A stretch of 5,295 bases of DNA from an uncultured Oscillospiraceae bacterium (GCA_945876665.1 CAMCPC010000102.1:1-5295), one strand, 5' to 3'. Shown: positions 1 through 5,295, numbered from the stretch's first letter. Program-made: numbers and translations. The notes: generated by a model not told the origin, from the sequence alone.

Positions 1-408
1 ATAACCGACAATACCGCCTGCATAATAACCTTCTACAGACGCATTGTTTACGCAGTCTGTAATCGTACCCTCGCTTTCACCCGCAACAGCACCCACAAAT
101 GCATATTGGGCTTCCGATTTAATGCTGCCATTTATTGTAAGGTTTTTCACAACCGCGTTGCTTTTAAGCTTTGTAAACAATCCGTACTTATTCAAATCAT
201 TTTCACTACTAATTGCAAGCGTTATGGAATGACCGTTACCATCGAATATACCGTCATAGCCGTAATCGCCGCTTATCGGTTCGCCATTGTAGGTCTCAAT
301 ATCAGCAGTAAGCTTAATATTGATGTCGTTATTGCCGTTTTCAATCGTTTTCTTTACCTTTATAAGGTCATCAAGCGAGTCTACAAGATAATATCCGTTC
401 TCGTCCTT
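1..408 (-). other. Module 6: start of GLUG beta-helix domain (residues 1630-1765)
   Basis: The leader 'DENGYYLVDSLDDLIKVKKT' is followed by 'INIKLTADIETY' and 'YDGIFDGNGHSITL', then 'YGLFTKLKSNAVVKNLTING'. Complete GLUG rungs begin with 'YAFVGAVAGESEGTITDCVN' and continue with 'GYYAGGIVGY', where the window ends. The remaining rungs, the closing segment, the connector and anything C-terminal to them lie beyond base 1. The order of elements is the same as in module 2, which supports the repeat model and shows that the protein continues. Confidence 0.82.
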
Positions 409-3400
409 TTCTACGTCCACAGGCACTATATTCATTACTGTCTTACAGGTTTTTCCCGGCATAGTAAACGAGAATGTATTTTCCTTATCGGCAACAGGTG
501 ACGCGTTAAAAATCTCATCCGCGTATACCGCCTGCACCGTTACGCTGCCTATTTCAAAGCCTGCTTCAAGCTTTGATGTGTCAAATGTCACTTCAACAAC
601 TTCGCCCGCCTTATACGGCTTATCGCCGCCGGGAGTTGTGCATATATAATACGGCGCATTTTTTTCATCTGCGAATACAAATTCCGCCTTCGTATCGGTT
701 ATTGAAACAGACCATTCTCTGCAATCGTTAACCAGCTGTAAATATGCTTTTGCCTGCTCCAGAGAACTGTTTACTTGCGCTGCATTATTTCCCCAGACTG
801 ATTTGTCCGCTTCAGCCGACAAATCAGTACCCACAGAAGGCTTGCTGCCTGATGCTATCATACTGCCGTTTTCTGTCTGATTGGATATAGTTCCTTCATT
901 TGCGACGAACCCTACATCGCCGCTATTAGAATAAGCTATCGCCGCAGAAGATGAACCGTTAATATCACCCTTGTTGATACAGTTAACTATTGTGCCGCTG
1001 TTATTTGCTGCTATACCTGCCGCATTTGTTGCGGTTATATCCGCCTTATTGATACAATTTATAATTATACCATTATTTACATATGCAACAGCTGCCGCAT
1101 ATTCACTTTGAGCGCCGACTGTGCCGTCAACGGTAAGATTTTTCACAACACCATTTTTGCCGATTGTAGAAAGTATTGCTGATGGTGCGCCGTCAAATGT
1201 CACAGTATGACCCGCGCCTTCAAATGTACCGTTGTAAGCGGGTGTGCTGTCATCATATACAGGATAATTTGCCAAATCAGTTGATGTAAGAGAAATATCC
1301 TCGGCAATATATACATTGAGAATATTGTTGCCCGCTGCGATAGATTTTACCGCCTTGATAAAGTCCTCGGCATTTTTTACTACCACATAGGTCTTGCCGT
1401 CAATCTCGGTTGTTTCTTCAATGCCCGAATCCATAACAACCGATACGGTCACAGCACATTTCGGCATTTTGAATGTACCATCGTCTGAAAGCTCAATCGG
1501 TGTTCCGTCATCAGCTGTAACCGATACTGTCGCATCGCTCGGCACTCCGCTAATAGTCACAGTTTCACCTGCAGCCATACCGTAAAAGTTTTTGCCATTA
1601 ACAAGCGTATTGACATTGACGCCGCTTCGCTTTATTGAATAAATCTCCGGAAAATTTTTGTCTGCAAAGCAAGCACCCATCGGCATAACATAGCTCCACT
1701 TATTAAGCGCTGTACCCTCTATAAGGTCAGGGTTTTCGTCAATATACTCATTCAGCTTTCCGGGAATATACAATGCCTCAACATCTTCATCGTCCACTGC
1801 CGAATTTTTATCTGTCATTGATCCTATGGTTTCGCCTGTTTCATTATCACAGAATACATCATAGCAGCCGTTAGATTTATAGTAGAAATTGTTCTCAAGC
1901 GTCAAAGTTGACATATCTGCAAGGCCTACTATCGCGCCCGCACCATACATACCAAACCTATCCTGATTTACACAGTTATATATTTTTGTCTCACCGTTCG
2001 CATATAATACGATACCGCCGTAATTATCACTTGTTCTTATATTACTTTCATTTAAAACGCAGTTTGCGATAACAGTACTATCTGACAAACCAACAATACC
2101 GCCGAAGTATCCCGCAGAACCGCTTGCCGTCACAGAGCAGTTTGTAATCTGAGAATCTTGTGCCTCGTATGCAATACCGGCGGCAGCCCATGCGGAACTT
2201 TTTATCACTGCGTTACAATTATCTATACAGGTATTCTTCGCACTCTTTACAACGCCTGCAAAATATTCACCCGAATAAGAAGTGTCGATATTGATATTTT
2301 TGATAACAGCGCCGTCCGTGTTTCCAAACAACGCGCCGACCCAGCTAATCTGCGAGCCGTTTCCGTCAAATGTACCCGTATAAGCTGTATTCTGTCCGAT
2401 TAAGCCATCAGGACTATCAGAACCATCAGAATTTAACTCTCCTCCAATGTAAAGCTCTTTCGCTAACACCTTTGCGTTAGCATCGGTCTGTCCTCCCTCT
2501 ACAATCAATGAGAATATATACAGATCCTGCTCGTCGGCGATATAATACACACCGTCAGAATCTTTAGTTATATTATATTCAAATACAGCCTGTATATTTA
2601 CGTAGCCTTCAGGCATTACAAATTCATATGTATCATCGCCTGTCTTGGTCACGTCAATAACAGTGCCTTTTGAATCTGTCACCTTGATTCCGTTGATGTC
2701 CTTTACAATACCGTCAAAATCATAATACAGAGCTGCTTTCACAGTAACAGTTCTTCCCGCACGTGAATAATCGAACGTGTCGATACAGCTATCAGACATT
2801 TCATCTGTAATCTTTATATCATATAGCTTTACAGGGCATTTTTCTACAAGCTTCACAGCTTGTGTGTCCGCGCTAACATCCCAGAACATCATATAACGAC
2901 GATCCAGCGCGTATCCGTTAAGCGCATCAATTACTTCATCCGCAAAAAGCTCCGCCGTAGTTCTTGCCATATCCGTATAATAATTCGATGTCACTTTATC
3001 AAAGGAATCATCATATCCTCTGTCATACATTCCGCTGTTTTTCTCTGAATTGTAATAAACGTTTGTATAACCGACATCGCCCGCGCCCATAATCGCGCCG
3101 ACCGCCTTTTTATCATCGGCTGTGTTCTTCTGCACTACAGTACCATTATTTATAACATTTTTCAGGGAAACGTATTGATTTCCGCCACCGACATAACCGC
3201 CGACAATACCGCCGACATAACCGCTGCCGCTTACCGCCGCCTCACTGTATACGCTGTATACATATGCTCCTCTATCAATAACCGCACCGATAAGCGCGCC
3301 TGTGTAAGAATCGGTTTTGTCGCCGCCGTCTACGCTTCCCTTAAGAATAAGGTTATATATACATGCACCATTTACAGCGCCGAAAAGTCCTGTCGCCGTC

Positions 3401-5295
3401 GTTTCATCATACGCCGTACCCTCTGTGATATTAAGCGTCAGCGTATGACCTTCACCGTAGAAATAACCGCTGTACGGGTTGCTCTGTGTACCTATCGACT
3501 CAAAGCCGTCCGCAGTTGAAACGGTAATATCCGCTGTAAGCGTGGCATACGCGTCACTAAAATCACCGCTGTTCACAGCATTTGCGAAAAGCACAAGCTC
3601 CTCCGGTGTTGAAATTTTATAACTGTAATCTTCAAGCTTTGTAAGATTAATCTCAGTTTCAGCATCTACCGTGACATTTTCTGCAGGCATTGTAAATACA
3701 TACTTGCCCTCAGCATTTGCCGAAAGCTCCTCACCATTTACGGTGATTTTCACAAGCTTCATATATGAAGGTACTTCGCCTACCGTGATTTCCACGCTTT
3801 CGCCCGATTTTGTTTGTTCTGCAACACTAAGAATACTCGAATTATTTGTAATCGCATAAGAGAATGACGGTGTTACGCTTGTGAATGAAATACCGCCTTC
3901 CGCAGCCTTCCAGTAAAGAAGCGCAGTACCGAACGGTGTATTATCCCTTGCATATATGTTCAGCGTGTCAAGCACAGCGTCTGATACAATTTCATCTCCC
4001 GATTTTGCATAGTCATTGGTTGTATTGTCATTTCCCACGCCACAAATATCTTTATTTATAGTGCTATTGTAATAGCAGGTTGTAGGATTTCCATTGCTGA
4101 CTTTACCTGCGATACCGCTAACCGATGCATTGCCGTTCGCTTTTACCGCGCCGTTGTTTACGCAGTTTGCCAAAGAATAGGGCATACCTCCGATACCGCC
4201 TGTAAAATTTCCGCCTGTAACAGTGCCGGTGTTAAGGCAGTTTGTTACCTCAGCGTCAGTTCCTGCAATACCGCCGACAAAGCTTGGTCCTGTTACAGCA
4301 GCTTGGTTTTGGCAGTTTATAATGTATCCATTTTGTCCCGTTATACCGCCGACACAGCTTGCTGTTGCTGTTACAGCGGCGTTGTTAGTGCAGTTTATAA
4401 TTTTTCCATTCGCATATCCCGCTATACCGCCGACATAGCTTGCTCCTGTTACGCTGCCCGTCGTCGTTACATTTTTTATAACGGAGTTGCTGTTACAGTA
4501 GCCGAATAAGCCTACATAGTCGGTGCTTAAATCTAAATTAAGCTCCACCGTCTTGTCGTTTCCGTCAAATGTACCGTTGAATGAATGGTCCTTTGTACCG
4601 ATAGGCGCAAAGCTGCCCGCTGTCGAAAGTGATACATTATCTGTAAGCTTAAAGCTCTTGTCTGTTGTATCATATCCGGCATTTACGGCATCTGAAAGTA
4701 TTTTCATTTCGTCAGCCGAGCCAATCTGATATACTCCGTCTGTCAGCGTAAGGTTAATATCTGTTGACACCGAAACCGTAACATTGCTGTCGGGCATTGT
4801 AAAATTGTAGCCTGTTTCTGTTGTGTTTACTGATATATCAGCGTTGTCTGCGCCTTTAACCGATATTTCCTTTATAGTCATATAACTCGGCACGTTCTTA
4901 GTAATCGTTACTATGCTGCCGCTTCTTGCGTTGTCGTCAACTGTGATATAATCAGCCGAATTATTTGTAATCGTATATGTCAATAAAATACCGCCGTCCG
5001 CAACCTTCCAGTAAAGAAGCGCAGTACCGTTCGGTGTATTTTCCCTTGCATACAAGTTCAGCGTGTCAAGCACAGCGTCTGATACAATTTCATCTCCCGA
5101 TTTTGCGCCATCTGTGGTTGTAACAGCTGTATCATTCTCGTCATATCCCGCGTAATAAATACCTGCATTTTTGGTATTATTGTAGTAGCAGTTTGTAATT
5201 GATGCACCTGATCTGCGCATACCCGCAATACCGCCGACTGCATAGGTTGAACCATCAGCCTTTTTTACCTCACCGTTGTTTACGCAGTTTGTTAT
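1..5295 (-). CDS. Giant modular GLUG-repeat surface protein, internal fragment (both ends missing)
   Basis: The minus-strand frame starting at base 5295 stays open for all 1765 codons to base 1; I translated every codon and met no stop. Neither start nor stop is in the window; the Met codons seen are internal to the repeats. The translation is a series of modules of about 335-385 residues, each with a leader strand, GLUG-type beta-helix rungs (FDGNGHT, VGGIAG, NCVNNG), a connector and an Ig-like domain ending in FTMP..NVTV. Residue boundaries are module 1 (1-185, partial), 2 (186-553), 3 (554-911), 4 (912-1295), 5 (1296-1629) and 6 (1630-1765, partial). GLUG proteins are typically exported and many are adhesin-like, so a surface binding or scaffold role is inferred. 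No catalytic site, transmembrane segment, signal peptide or wall anchor is visible. The composition is rich in Gly, Asn, Thr, Val and Asp. The reading frame is very secure; the molecular function is not known. Confidence 0.95.
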   Translation of the reverse strand, partial: MTNCVNNGEVKKADGSTYAVGGIAGMRRSGASITNCYYNNTKNAGIYYAGYDENDTAVTTTDGAKSGDEIVSDAVLDTLNLYARENTPNGTALLYWKVADGGILLTYTITNNSADYITVDDNARSGSIVTITKNVPSYMTIKEISVKGADNADISVNTTETGYNFTMPDSNVTVSVSTDINLTLTDGVYQIGSADEMKILSDAVNAGYDTTDKSFKLTDNVSLSTAGSFAPIGTKDHSFNGTFDGNDKTVELNLDLSTDYVGLFGYCNSNSVIKNVTTTGSVTGASYVGGIAGYANGKIINCTNNAAVTATASCVGGITGQNGYIINCQNQAAVTGPSFVGGIAGTDAEVTNCLNTGTVTGGNFTGGIGGMPYSLANCVNNGAVKANGNASVSGIAGKVSNGNPTTCYYNSTINKDICGVGNDNTTNDYAKSGDEIVSDAVLDTLNIYARDNTPFGTALLYWKAAEGGISFTSVTPSFSYAITNNSSILSVAEQTKSGESVEITVGEVPSYMKLVKITVNGEELSANAEGKYVFTMPAENVTVDAETEINLTKLEDYSYKISTPEELVLFANAVNSGDFSDAYATLTADITVSTADGFESIGTQSNPYSGYFYGEGHTLTLNITEGTAYDETTATGLFGAVNGACIYNLILKGSVDGGDKTDSYTGALIGAVIDRGAYVYSVYSEAAVSGSGYVGGIVGGYVGGGNQYVSLKNVINNGTVVQKNTADDKKAVGAIMGAGDVGYTNVYYNSEKNSGMYDRGYDDSFDKVTSNYYTDMARTTAELFADEVIDALNGYALDRRYMMFWDVSADTQAVKLVEKCPVKLYDIKITDEMSDSCIDTFDYSRAGRTVTVKAALYYDFDGIVKDINGIKVTDSKGTVIDVTKTGDDTYEFVMPEGYVNIQAVFEYNITKDSDGVYYIADEQDLYIFSLIVEGGQTDANAKVLAKELYIGGELNSDGSDSPDGLIGQNTAYTGTFDGNGSQISWVGALFGNTDGAVIKNINIDTSYSGEYFAGVVKSAKNTCIDNCNAVIKSSAWAAAGIAYEAQDSQITNCSVTASGSAGYFGGIVGLSDSTVIANCVLNESNIRTSDNYGGIVLYANGETKIYNCVNQDRFGMYGAGAIVGLADMSTLTLENNFYYKSNGCYDVFCDNETGETIGSMTDKNSAVDDEDVEALYIPGKLNEYIDENPDLIEGTALNKWSYVMPMGACFADKNFPEIYSIKRSGVNVNTLVNGKNFYGMAAGETVTISGVPSDATVSVTADDGTPIELSDDGTFKMPKCAVTVSVVMDSGIEETTEIDGKTYVVVKNAEDFIKAVKSIAAGNNILNVYIAEDISLTSTDLANYPVYDDSTPAYNGTFEGAGHTVTFDGAPSAILSTIGKNGVVKNLTVDGTVGAQSEYAAAVAYVNNGIIINCINKADITATNAAGIAANNSGTIVNCINKGDINGSSSAAIAYSNSGDVGFVANEGTISNQTENGSMIASGSKPSVGTDLSAEADKSVWGNNAAQVNSSLEQAKAYLQLVNDCREWSVSITDTKAEFVFADEKNAPYYICTTPGGDKPYKAGEVVEVTFDTSKLEAGFEIGSVTVQAVYADEIFNASPVADKENTFSFTMPGKTCKTVMNIVPVDVEKDENGYYLVDSLDDLIKVKKTIENGNNDINIKLTADIETYNGEPISGDYGYDGIFDGNGHSITLAISSENDLNKYGLFTKLKSNAVVKNLTINGSIKSEAQYAFVGAVAGESEGTITDCVNNASVEGYYAGGIVGY
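409..855 (-). other. Module 5: connector and Ig-like domain (residues 1481-1629)
   Basis: The connector 'PSVGTDLSAEADKSVWGNNA' continues as 'SSLEQAKAYLQLVNDCREW', which has the look of an amphipathic helix and ends in a Trp, as the other connectors do. The domain from about residue 1530 has 'KAGEVVEVTFDTSKLEAGFE', 'IGSVTVQAVY' and the terminal 'FSFTMPGKTCKTVMNIVP'. It is the most diverged of the five domains; the final strand has KTCKTVMN where the others have NVTV or similar. Assignment rests on the FTMP motif and position before the module 6 leader. Confidence 0.6.
856..1410 (-). other. Module 5: short, Ala-substituted GLUG beta-helix (residues 1296-1480)
   Basis: The leader 'KTYVVVKNAEDFIKAVKSIA' precedes 'LNVYIAEDISL' and 'YNGTFEGAGHTVTF', then 'ILSTIGKNGVVKNLTVDGTV'. 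The rungs read 'YAAAVAYVNNGIIINCINKA', 'NAAGIAANNSGTIVNCINKG' and 'SSAAIAYSNSGDVGFVANEG'. The Gly-Gly of the usual VGGIAG core is replaced by Ala-Ala or Ala-Gly in all three, but the Asn-Cys pairs (Cys 1414 and 1439, 25 apart) are kept. There is no recognisable CYYN closing segment. The domain is about 60 residues shorter than those of modules 2 and 4. Confidence 0.75.
1411..1629 (-). other. Module 4: Ig-like domain ending in FKMP motif (residues 1223-1295)
   Basis: The sequence runs from 'VNVNTLVNGKNFYGMAAGET' through 'VTISGVPSDATVSVTADDG' to 'GTFKMPKCAVTVSVVMD'. It is the shortest of the five such domains (about 70 residues) and retains the 'AGETVTI' entry strand and the final 'F.MP...VTV' strand. 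The next leader begins directly after it with 'EIDGKTYVVV'. Identification is by pattern and by its place in the module. Confidence 0.68.
1630..1818 (-). other. Module 4: long variant connector (residues 1160-1222)
   Basis: This acidic segment of about 63 residues starts 'MTDKNSAVDDEDVEALYIPG' and includes 'LNEYIDENPDLIEGTALNKW' and 'FPEIYSIK'. Its layout (helix, LN, single Trp, then a Pro-containing strand) resembles the segment that commonly closes GLUG modules in other proteins, 'LN....W.....YPxL'. It replaces the shorter 'SGDEIVSDAVL' connector of modules 1 and 2, so it may be the ancestral form. That last point is inference. Confidence 0.6.
1819..2562 (-). other. Module 4: GLUG beta-helix domain (residues 912-1159)
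   Basis: The leader 'DGVYYIADEQDLYIFSLIVE' is followed by 'VLAKELYI' and 'YTGTFDGNGSQISW'. Then come 'VGALFGNTDG', 'VIKNINID', 'YFAGVV' and 'AAAGIAYEA', the rung 'ITNCSV', 'FGGIVGLSD', 'VIANCVLN', 'YGGIVLYANG', 'YNCVNQ' and 'GAGAIVGLAD', ending with 'ENNFYYKSNG'. Asn-Cys pairs at Cys 1027, 1053, 1079 and 1108 are spaced 26, 26 and 29 residues, the same rhythm as in module 2. It is one of the two best-formed helices in the window. Confidence 0.83.
2563..2970 (-). other. Module 3: connector and Ig-like domain (residues 776-911)
   Basis: The connector 'TTAELFADEVIDALNGYAL' is the diverged counterpart of the module 1 and 2 connector: a leading polar stretch, a probable helix with 'D.V.D.LN.YA', and a Trp at residue 805 ('MMFWDVS'). 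The following domain runs from about residue 806 to 911 and is longer than those of modules 1 and 2. It includes 'AGRTVTVKAALYY', 'INGIKVTDSKG' and the terminal 'YEFVMPEGYVNIQAVFEY'. Two Cys (820, 837) occur near its start. Family assignment is by the terminal strand motif and position. Confidence 0.65.
2971..3636 (-). other. Module 3: GLUG beta-helix domain (residues 554-775)
   Basis: The leader 'YSYKISTPEELVLFANAVNS' is followed by 'LTADITVS', 'ESIGTQ' and 'YSGYFYGEGHTLTL', corresponding to FNGTFDG in module 2. Further rungs are 'TGLFGAVNGAC', 'IYNLILKGSV', 'TGALIGAV', 'GYVGGIVGGYVGGG', 'LKNVINNGTV' and 'AVGAIMGAG', closing with 'VYYNSEKNSGMYDRG'. It has fewer complete rungs than module 2 and lacks the repeated Asn-Cys pair; only one Cys (645) occurs in the helix. 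A Gly-rich insertion-like segment near residues 691-705 is listed separately. Confidence 0.8.
3188..3224 (-). repeat. Short direct repeat encoding a duplicated YVGG segment
   Basis: The 13-base sequence ccgacataaccgc occurs at 3188-3200 and again at 3212-3224, 24 bases apart. On the coding strand this gives 'YVGGIVGGYVGGG', an eight-residue duplication of the GLUG core inside one rung of module 3. The period is far shorter than the normal 25-29 residues, so it looks like a local slippage product. The unit length is a multiple of three, so gain or loss would keep the frame. Confidence 0.75.
3637..3885 (-). other. Module 2: Ig-like domain ending in FTMP motif (residues 471-553)
   Basis: It aligns with the domain of module 1: 'YAITNNSSILSV' versus 'YTITNNSADYITV', then 'VEITVGEVPSYMKLVKITV' versus 'VTITKNVPSYMTIKEISV', and finally 'YVFTMPAENVTVDAETEINL'. 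The shared VPSYM and the shared 'INLT' just after the final strand show that the two domains are close paralogues. It is the second-best conserved pairing in the window after the connectors. A role as a spacer or binding domain between beta-helices is inferred. Confidence 0.7.
3901..4008 (-). repeat. Connector repeat, copy B (module 2)
   Basis: This is the partner of 4999-5106 at an offset of 1098 bases. It encodes 'KSGDEIVSDAVLDTLNIYAR' followed by 'DNTPFGTALLYWKAAEG'. Of the six base differences, four cluster in 'NLYARENTPNG' versus 'NIYARDNTPFG'. Past 4008 (upstream in the gene) the two copies diverge at once. On the low-coordinate side similarity resumes after a 21-base (7-codon) length difference, where both copies read 'ITNNS'. 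Confidence 0.9.
4003..4740 (-). other. Module 2: GLUG beta-helix domain, most regular copy (residues 186-431)
   Basis: The leader 'DGVYQIGSADEMKILSDAVN' is followed by 'FKLTDNVSLS', 'FAPIGT' and 'FNGTFDGNDKTVEL', the usual entry of GLUG-type helices. Then come 'YVGLFG', 'VIKNVTTTGSV' and a run of GLUG rungs: VGGIAG (288), VGGITG (315), VGGIAG (340), GGIGGM (366) and SGIAG (393). The domain closes with 'TCYYNSTINKDICGVG'. The conserved Asn-Cys pairs at Cys 302, 328, 353, 378 and 407 repeat every 25-29 residues, fitting one helix turn each. No catalytic Asp triad like that of pectinases is apparent, so a structural or binding role is favoured. Confidence 0.85.
4081..4440 (-). repeat. Tandem GLUG rungs, 25-29 residue period
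   Basis: Successive units read 'SYVGGIAGYANGKIINCTNN', 'CVGGITGQNGYIINCQNQ', 'FVGGIAGTDAEVTNCLNT', 'TGGIGGMPYSLANCVNN' and 'VSGIAGKVSNGNPTTCYYN'. On the plus strand the same signal is the octamer ccgccgac at 4271, 4346 and 4427, spaced 75 and 81 bases apart, whole numbers of codons. The units match the GLUG motif, named for its Gly-Leu-Uncharged-Gly core. Conservation is at the protein level more than at the DNA level, so these rungs are old rather than newly expanded. Confidence 0.88.
4741..4980 (-). other. Module 1: Ig-like/beta-sandwich domain ending in FTMP motif (residues 106-185)
   Basis: The domain begins around 'TYTITNNSADYITV', passes through 'VTITKNVPSYMTIKEISV' and ends with 'YNFTMPDSNVTVSV' at residues 163-176. 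The last element recurs at the end of all five such domains in the window (FTMP, FTMP, FVMP, FKMP, FTMP). Similar small domains that pair a 'G..VT' strand with a final '(F)xMP..nVtV' strand are common in large surface proteins of Clostridia. I cannot assign it to one named family without a profile search. It leads directly into the leader strand of module 2. Confidence 0.7.
4999..5106 (-). repeat. Connector repeat, copy A (module 1)
   Basis: These 108 bases align without gaps to 3901-4008 with 6 mismatches; 5056-5106 is identical to 3958-4008 over 51 bases. The segment encodes a connector that starts 'KSGDEIVSDAVLDTLNLYAR' and continues through 'NTPNGTALLYWKVADG'. It joins the closing CYYN segment of the beta-helix to the Ig-like domain. 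The first part is likely a short amphipathic helix and the second a strand carrying a conserved Trp; both are inferences from residue pattern. Weaker similarity continues beyond the low-coordinate edge. Confidence 0.9.
5101..5295 (-). other. Module 1: C-terminal end of GLUG beta-helix (residues 1-65)
   Basis: The fragment opens inside a beta-helix. It shows the rung 'ITNCVNNGEV', then the GLUG core 'YAVGGIAGM' near residues 18-26, then 'ITNCYYNNTKNAG', the closing segment that also ends the helices of modules 2 and 3 (CYYN, VYYN). The preceding rungs and the leader of this module lie upstream of base 5295. The Met at residue 26 is inside a GLUG motif and is not a start. The assignment to the GLUG family rests on motif recognition by eye. 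Confidence 0.8.

Noticed and set aside
3175..3519. A 114-codon plus-strand open frame, and another of 131 codons at 106-501.
   Set aside because: Both lie antisense to the continuous minus-strand gene. Their translations are rich in Arg, Cys, Ile and His with no domain pattern. The gene's frequent Gly-Gly, Asn and Val codons leave few stops on the opposite strand, which explains them.
4081..4440. Regularly spaced repeats that could suggest a CRISPR array.
   Set aside because: The spacing is 75 and 81 bases, always whole codons, the shared blocks are short and imperfect, and the intervals translate as one open frame of GLUG rungs.
4223..4509. Two overlapping plus-strand frames with internally repetitive protein (for example repeated 'IPPT').
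   Set aside because: The repetition is the reverse-complement echo of the GLUG rungs (VGGIAG codons) and not a separate repeat protein.
5218..5220. An in-frame ATG (residue 26) as a possible gene start.
   Set aside because: It falls inside a GLUG core (VGGIAGM) and the frame with clear rung sequence continues upstream to the window edge.
5058..5255. A 65-codon minus-strand open frame.
   Set aside because: It is on the same strand as the real gene but in another frame and overlaps residues 14-80 of the GLUG protein. The repeat-consistent reading is the other frame.
1..5295. Search for promoters, terminators, riboswitches, tRNA genes or insertion-sequence ends.
   Set aside because: The whole window is coding, and I saw no convincing hairpin followed by a T-run, no tRNA-like fold and no terminal inverted repeats with target duplications.
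409..5295. Possible enzymatic function as a pectate lyase or glycoside hydrolase, suggested by the beta-helix fold.
   Set aside because: I saw no conserved Asp, Arg or Lys catalytic cluster repeated in a single helix, and the rungs are of the GLUG type usually found in non-catalytic surface proteins.

Overview
The window lies entirely inside one very large protein-coding gene on the minus strand. Reading the reverse complement from base 5295 down to base 1 gives 1765 consecutive codons with no stop. Neither the start nor the stop of the gene is present, so this is an internal fragment of a protein of more than 1765 residues. There is no intergenic DNA, RNA gene, CRISPR array or recognisable insertion sequence. 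Open frames that begin and end inside the window are short, out of frame with this gene, and I treat them as shadows.

The protein is modular. From N- to C-terminus (high to low coordinates) it shows the end of module 1 (about 5295-4741), modules 2 to 5 (about 4740-3637, 3636-2563, 2562-1411, 1410-409) and the beginning of module 6 (408-1). Complete modules are roughly 335 to 385 residues. Each has the same order: a leader strand of the type 'Y.I....EL..F...VN.G'; a predicted parallel beta-helix built from GLUG-type rungs (FDGNGHT, GLFG, VIKNVT, VGGIAG, NCVNNG) of about 25-29 residues; usually a 'CYYN' closing segment; a short, probably helical connector containing a Trp; and a small beta-sandwich-like domain ending in 'FTMP..NVTV'. 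The next leader follows directly.

The likely role is an exported, cell-surface or secreted repeat protein, such as an adhesin or carbohydrate- or host-surface-binding scaffold. This is inference from the GLUG-type architecture. No catalytic motif, signal peptide, membrane anchor, dockerin, SLH or LPXTG motif lies in the window; such elements would be at the missing ends.

The organism is probably an anaerobic Clostridia-type Firmicute (gut or similar habitat). This rests on the style of the GLUG plus 'FTMP..NVTV' architecture and moderate base composition, and is not certain. The main evolutionary signal is a 108-base connector repeat shared by modules 1 and 2 with only 6 differences, including a 51-base identical tract, while the remaining modules are strongly diverged. 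That pattern fits recent duplication or gene conversion in an old repeat protein. I see no evidence of a new multi-gene system here.
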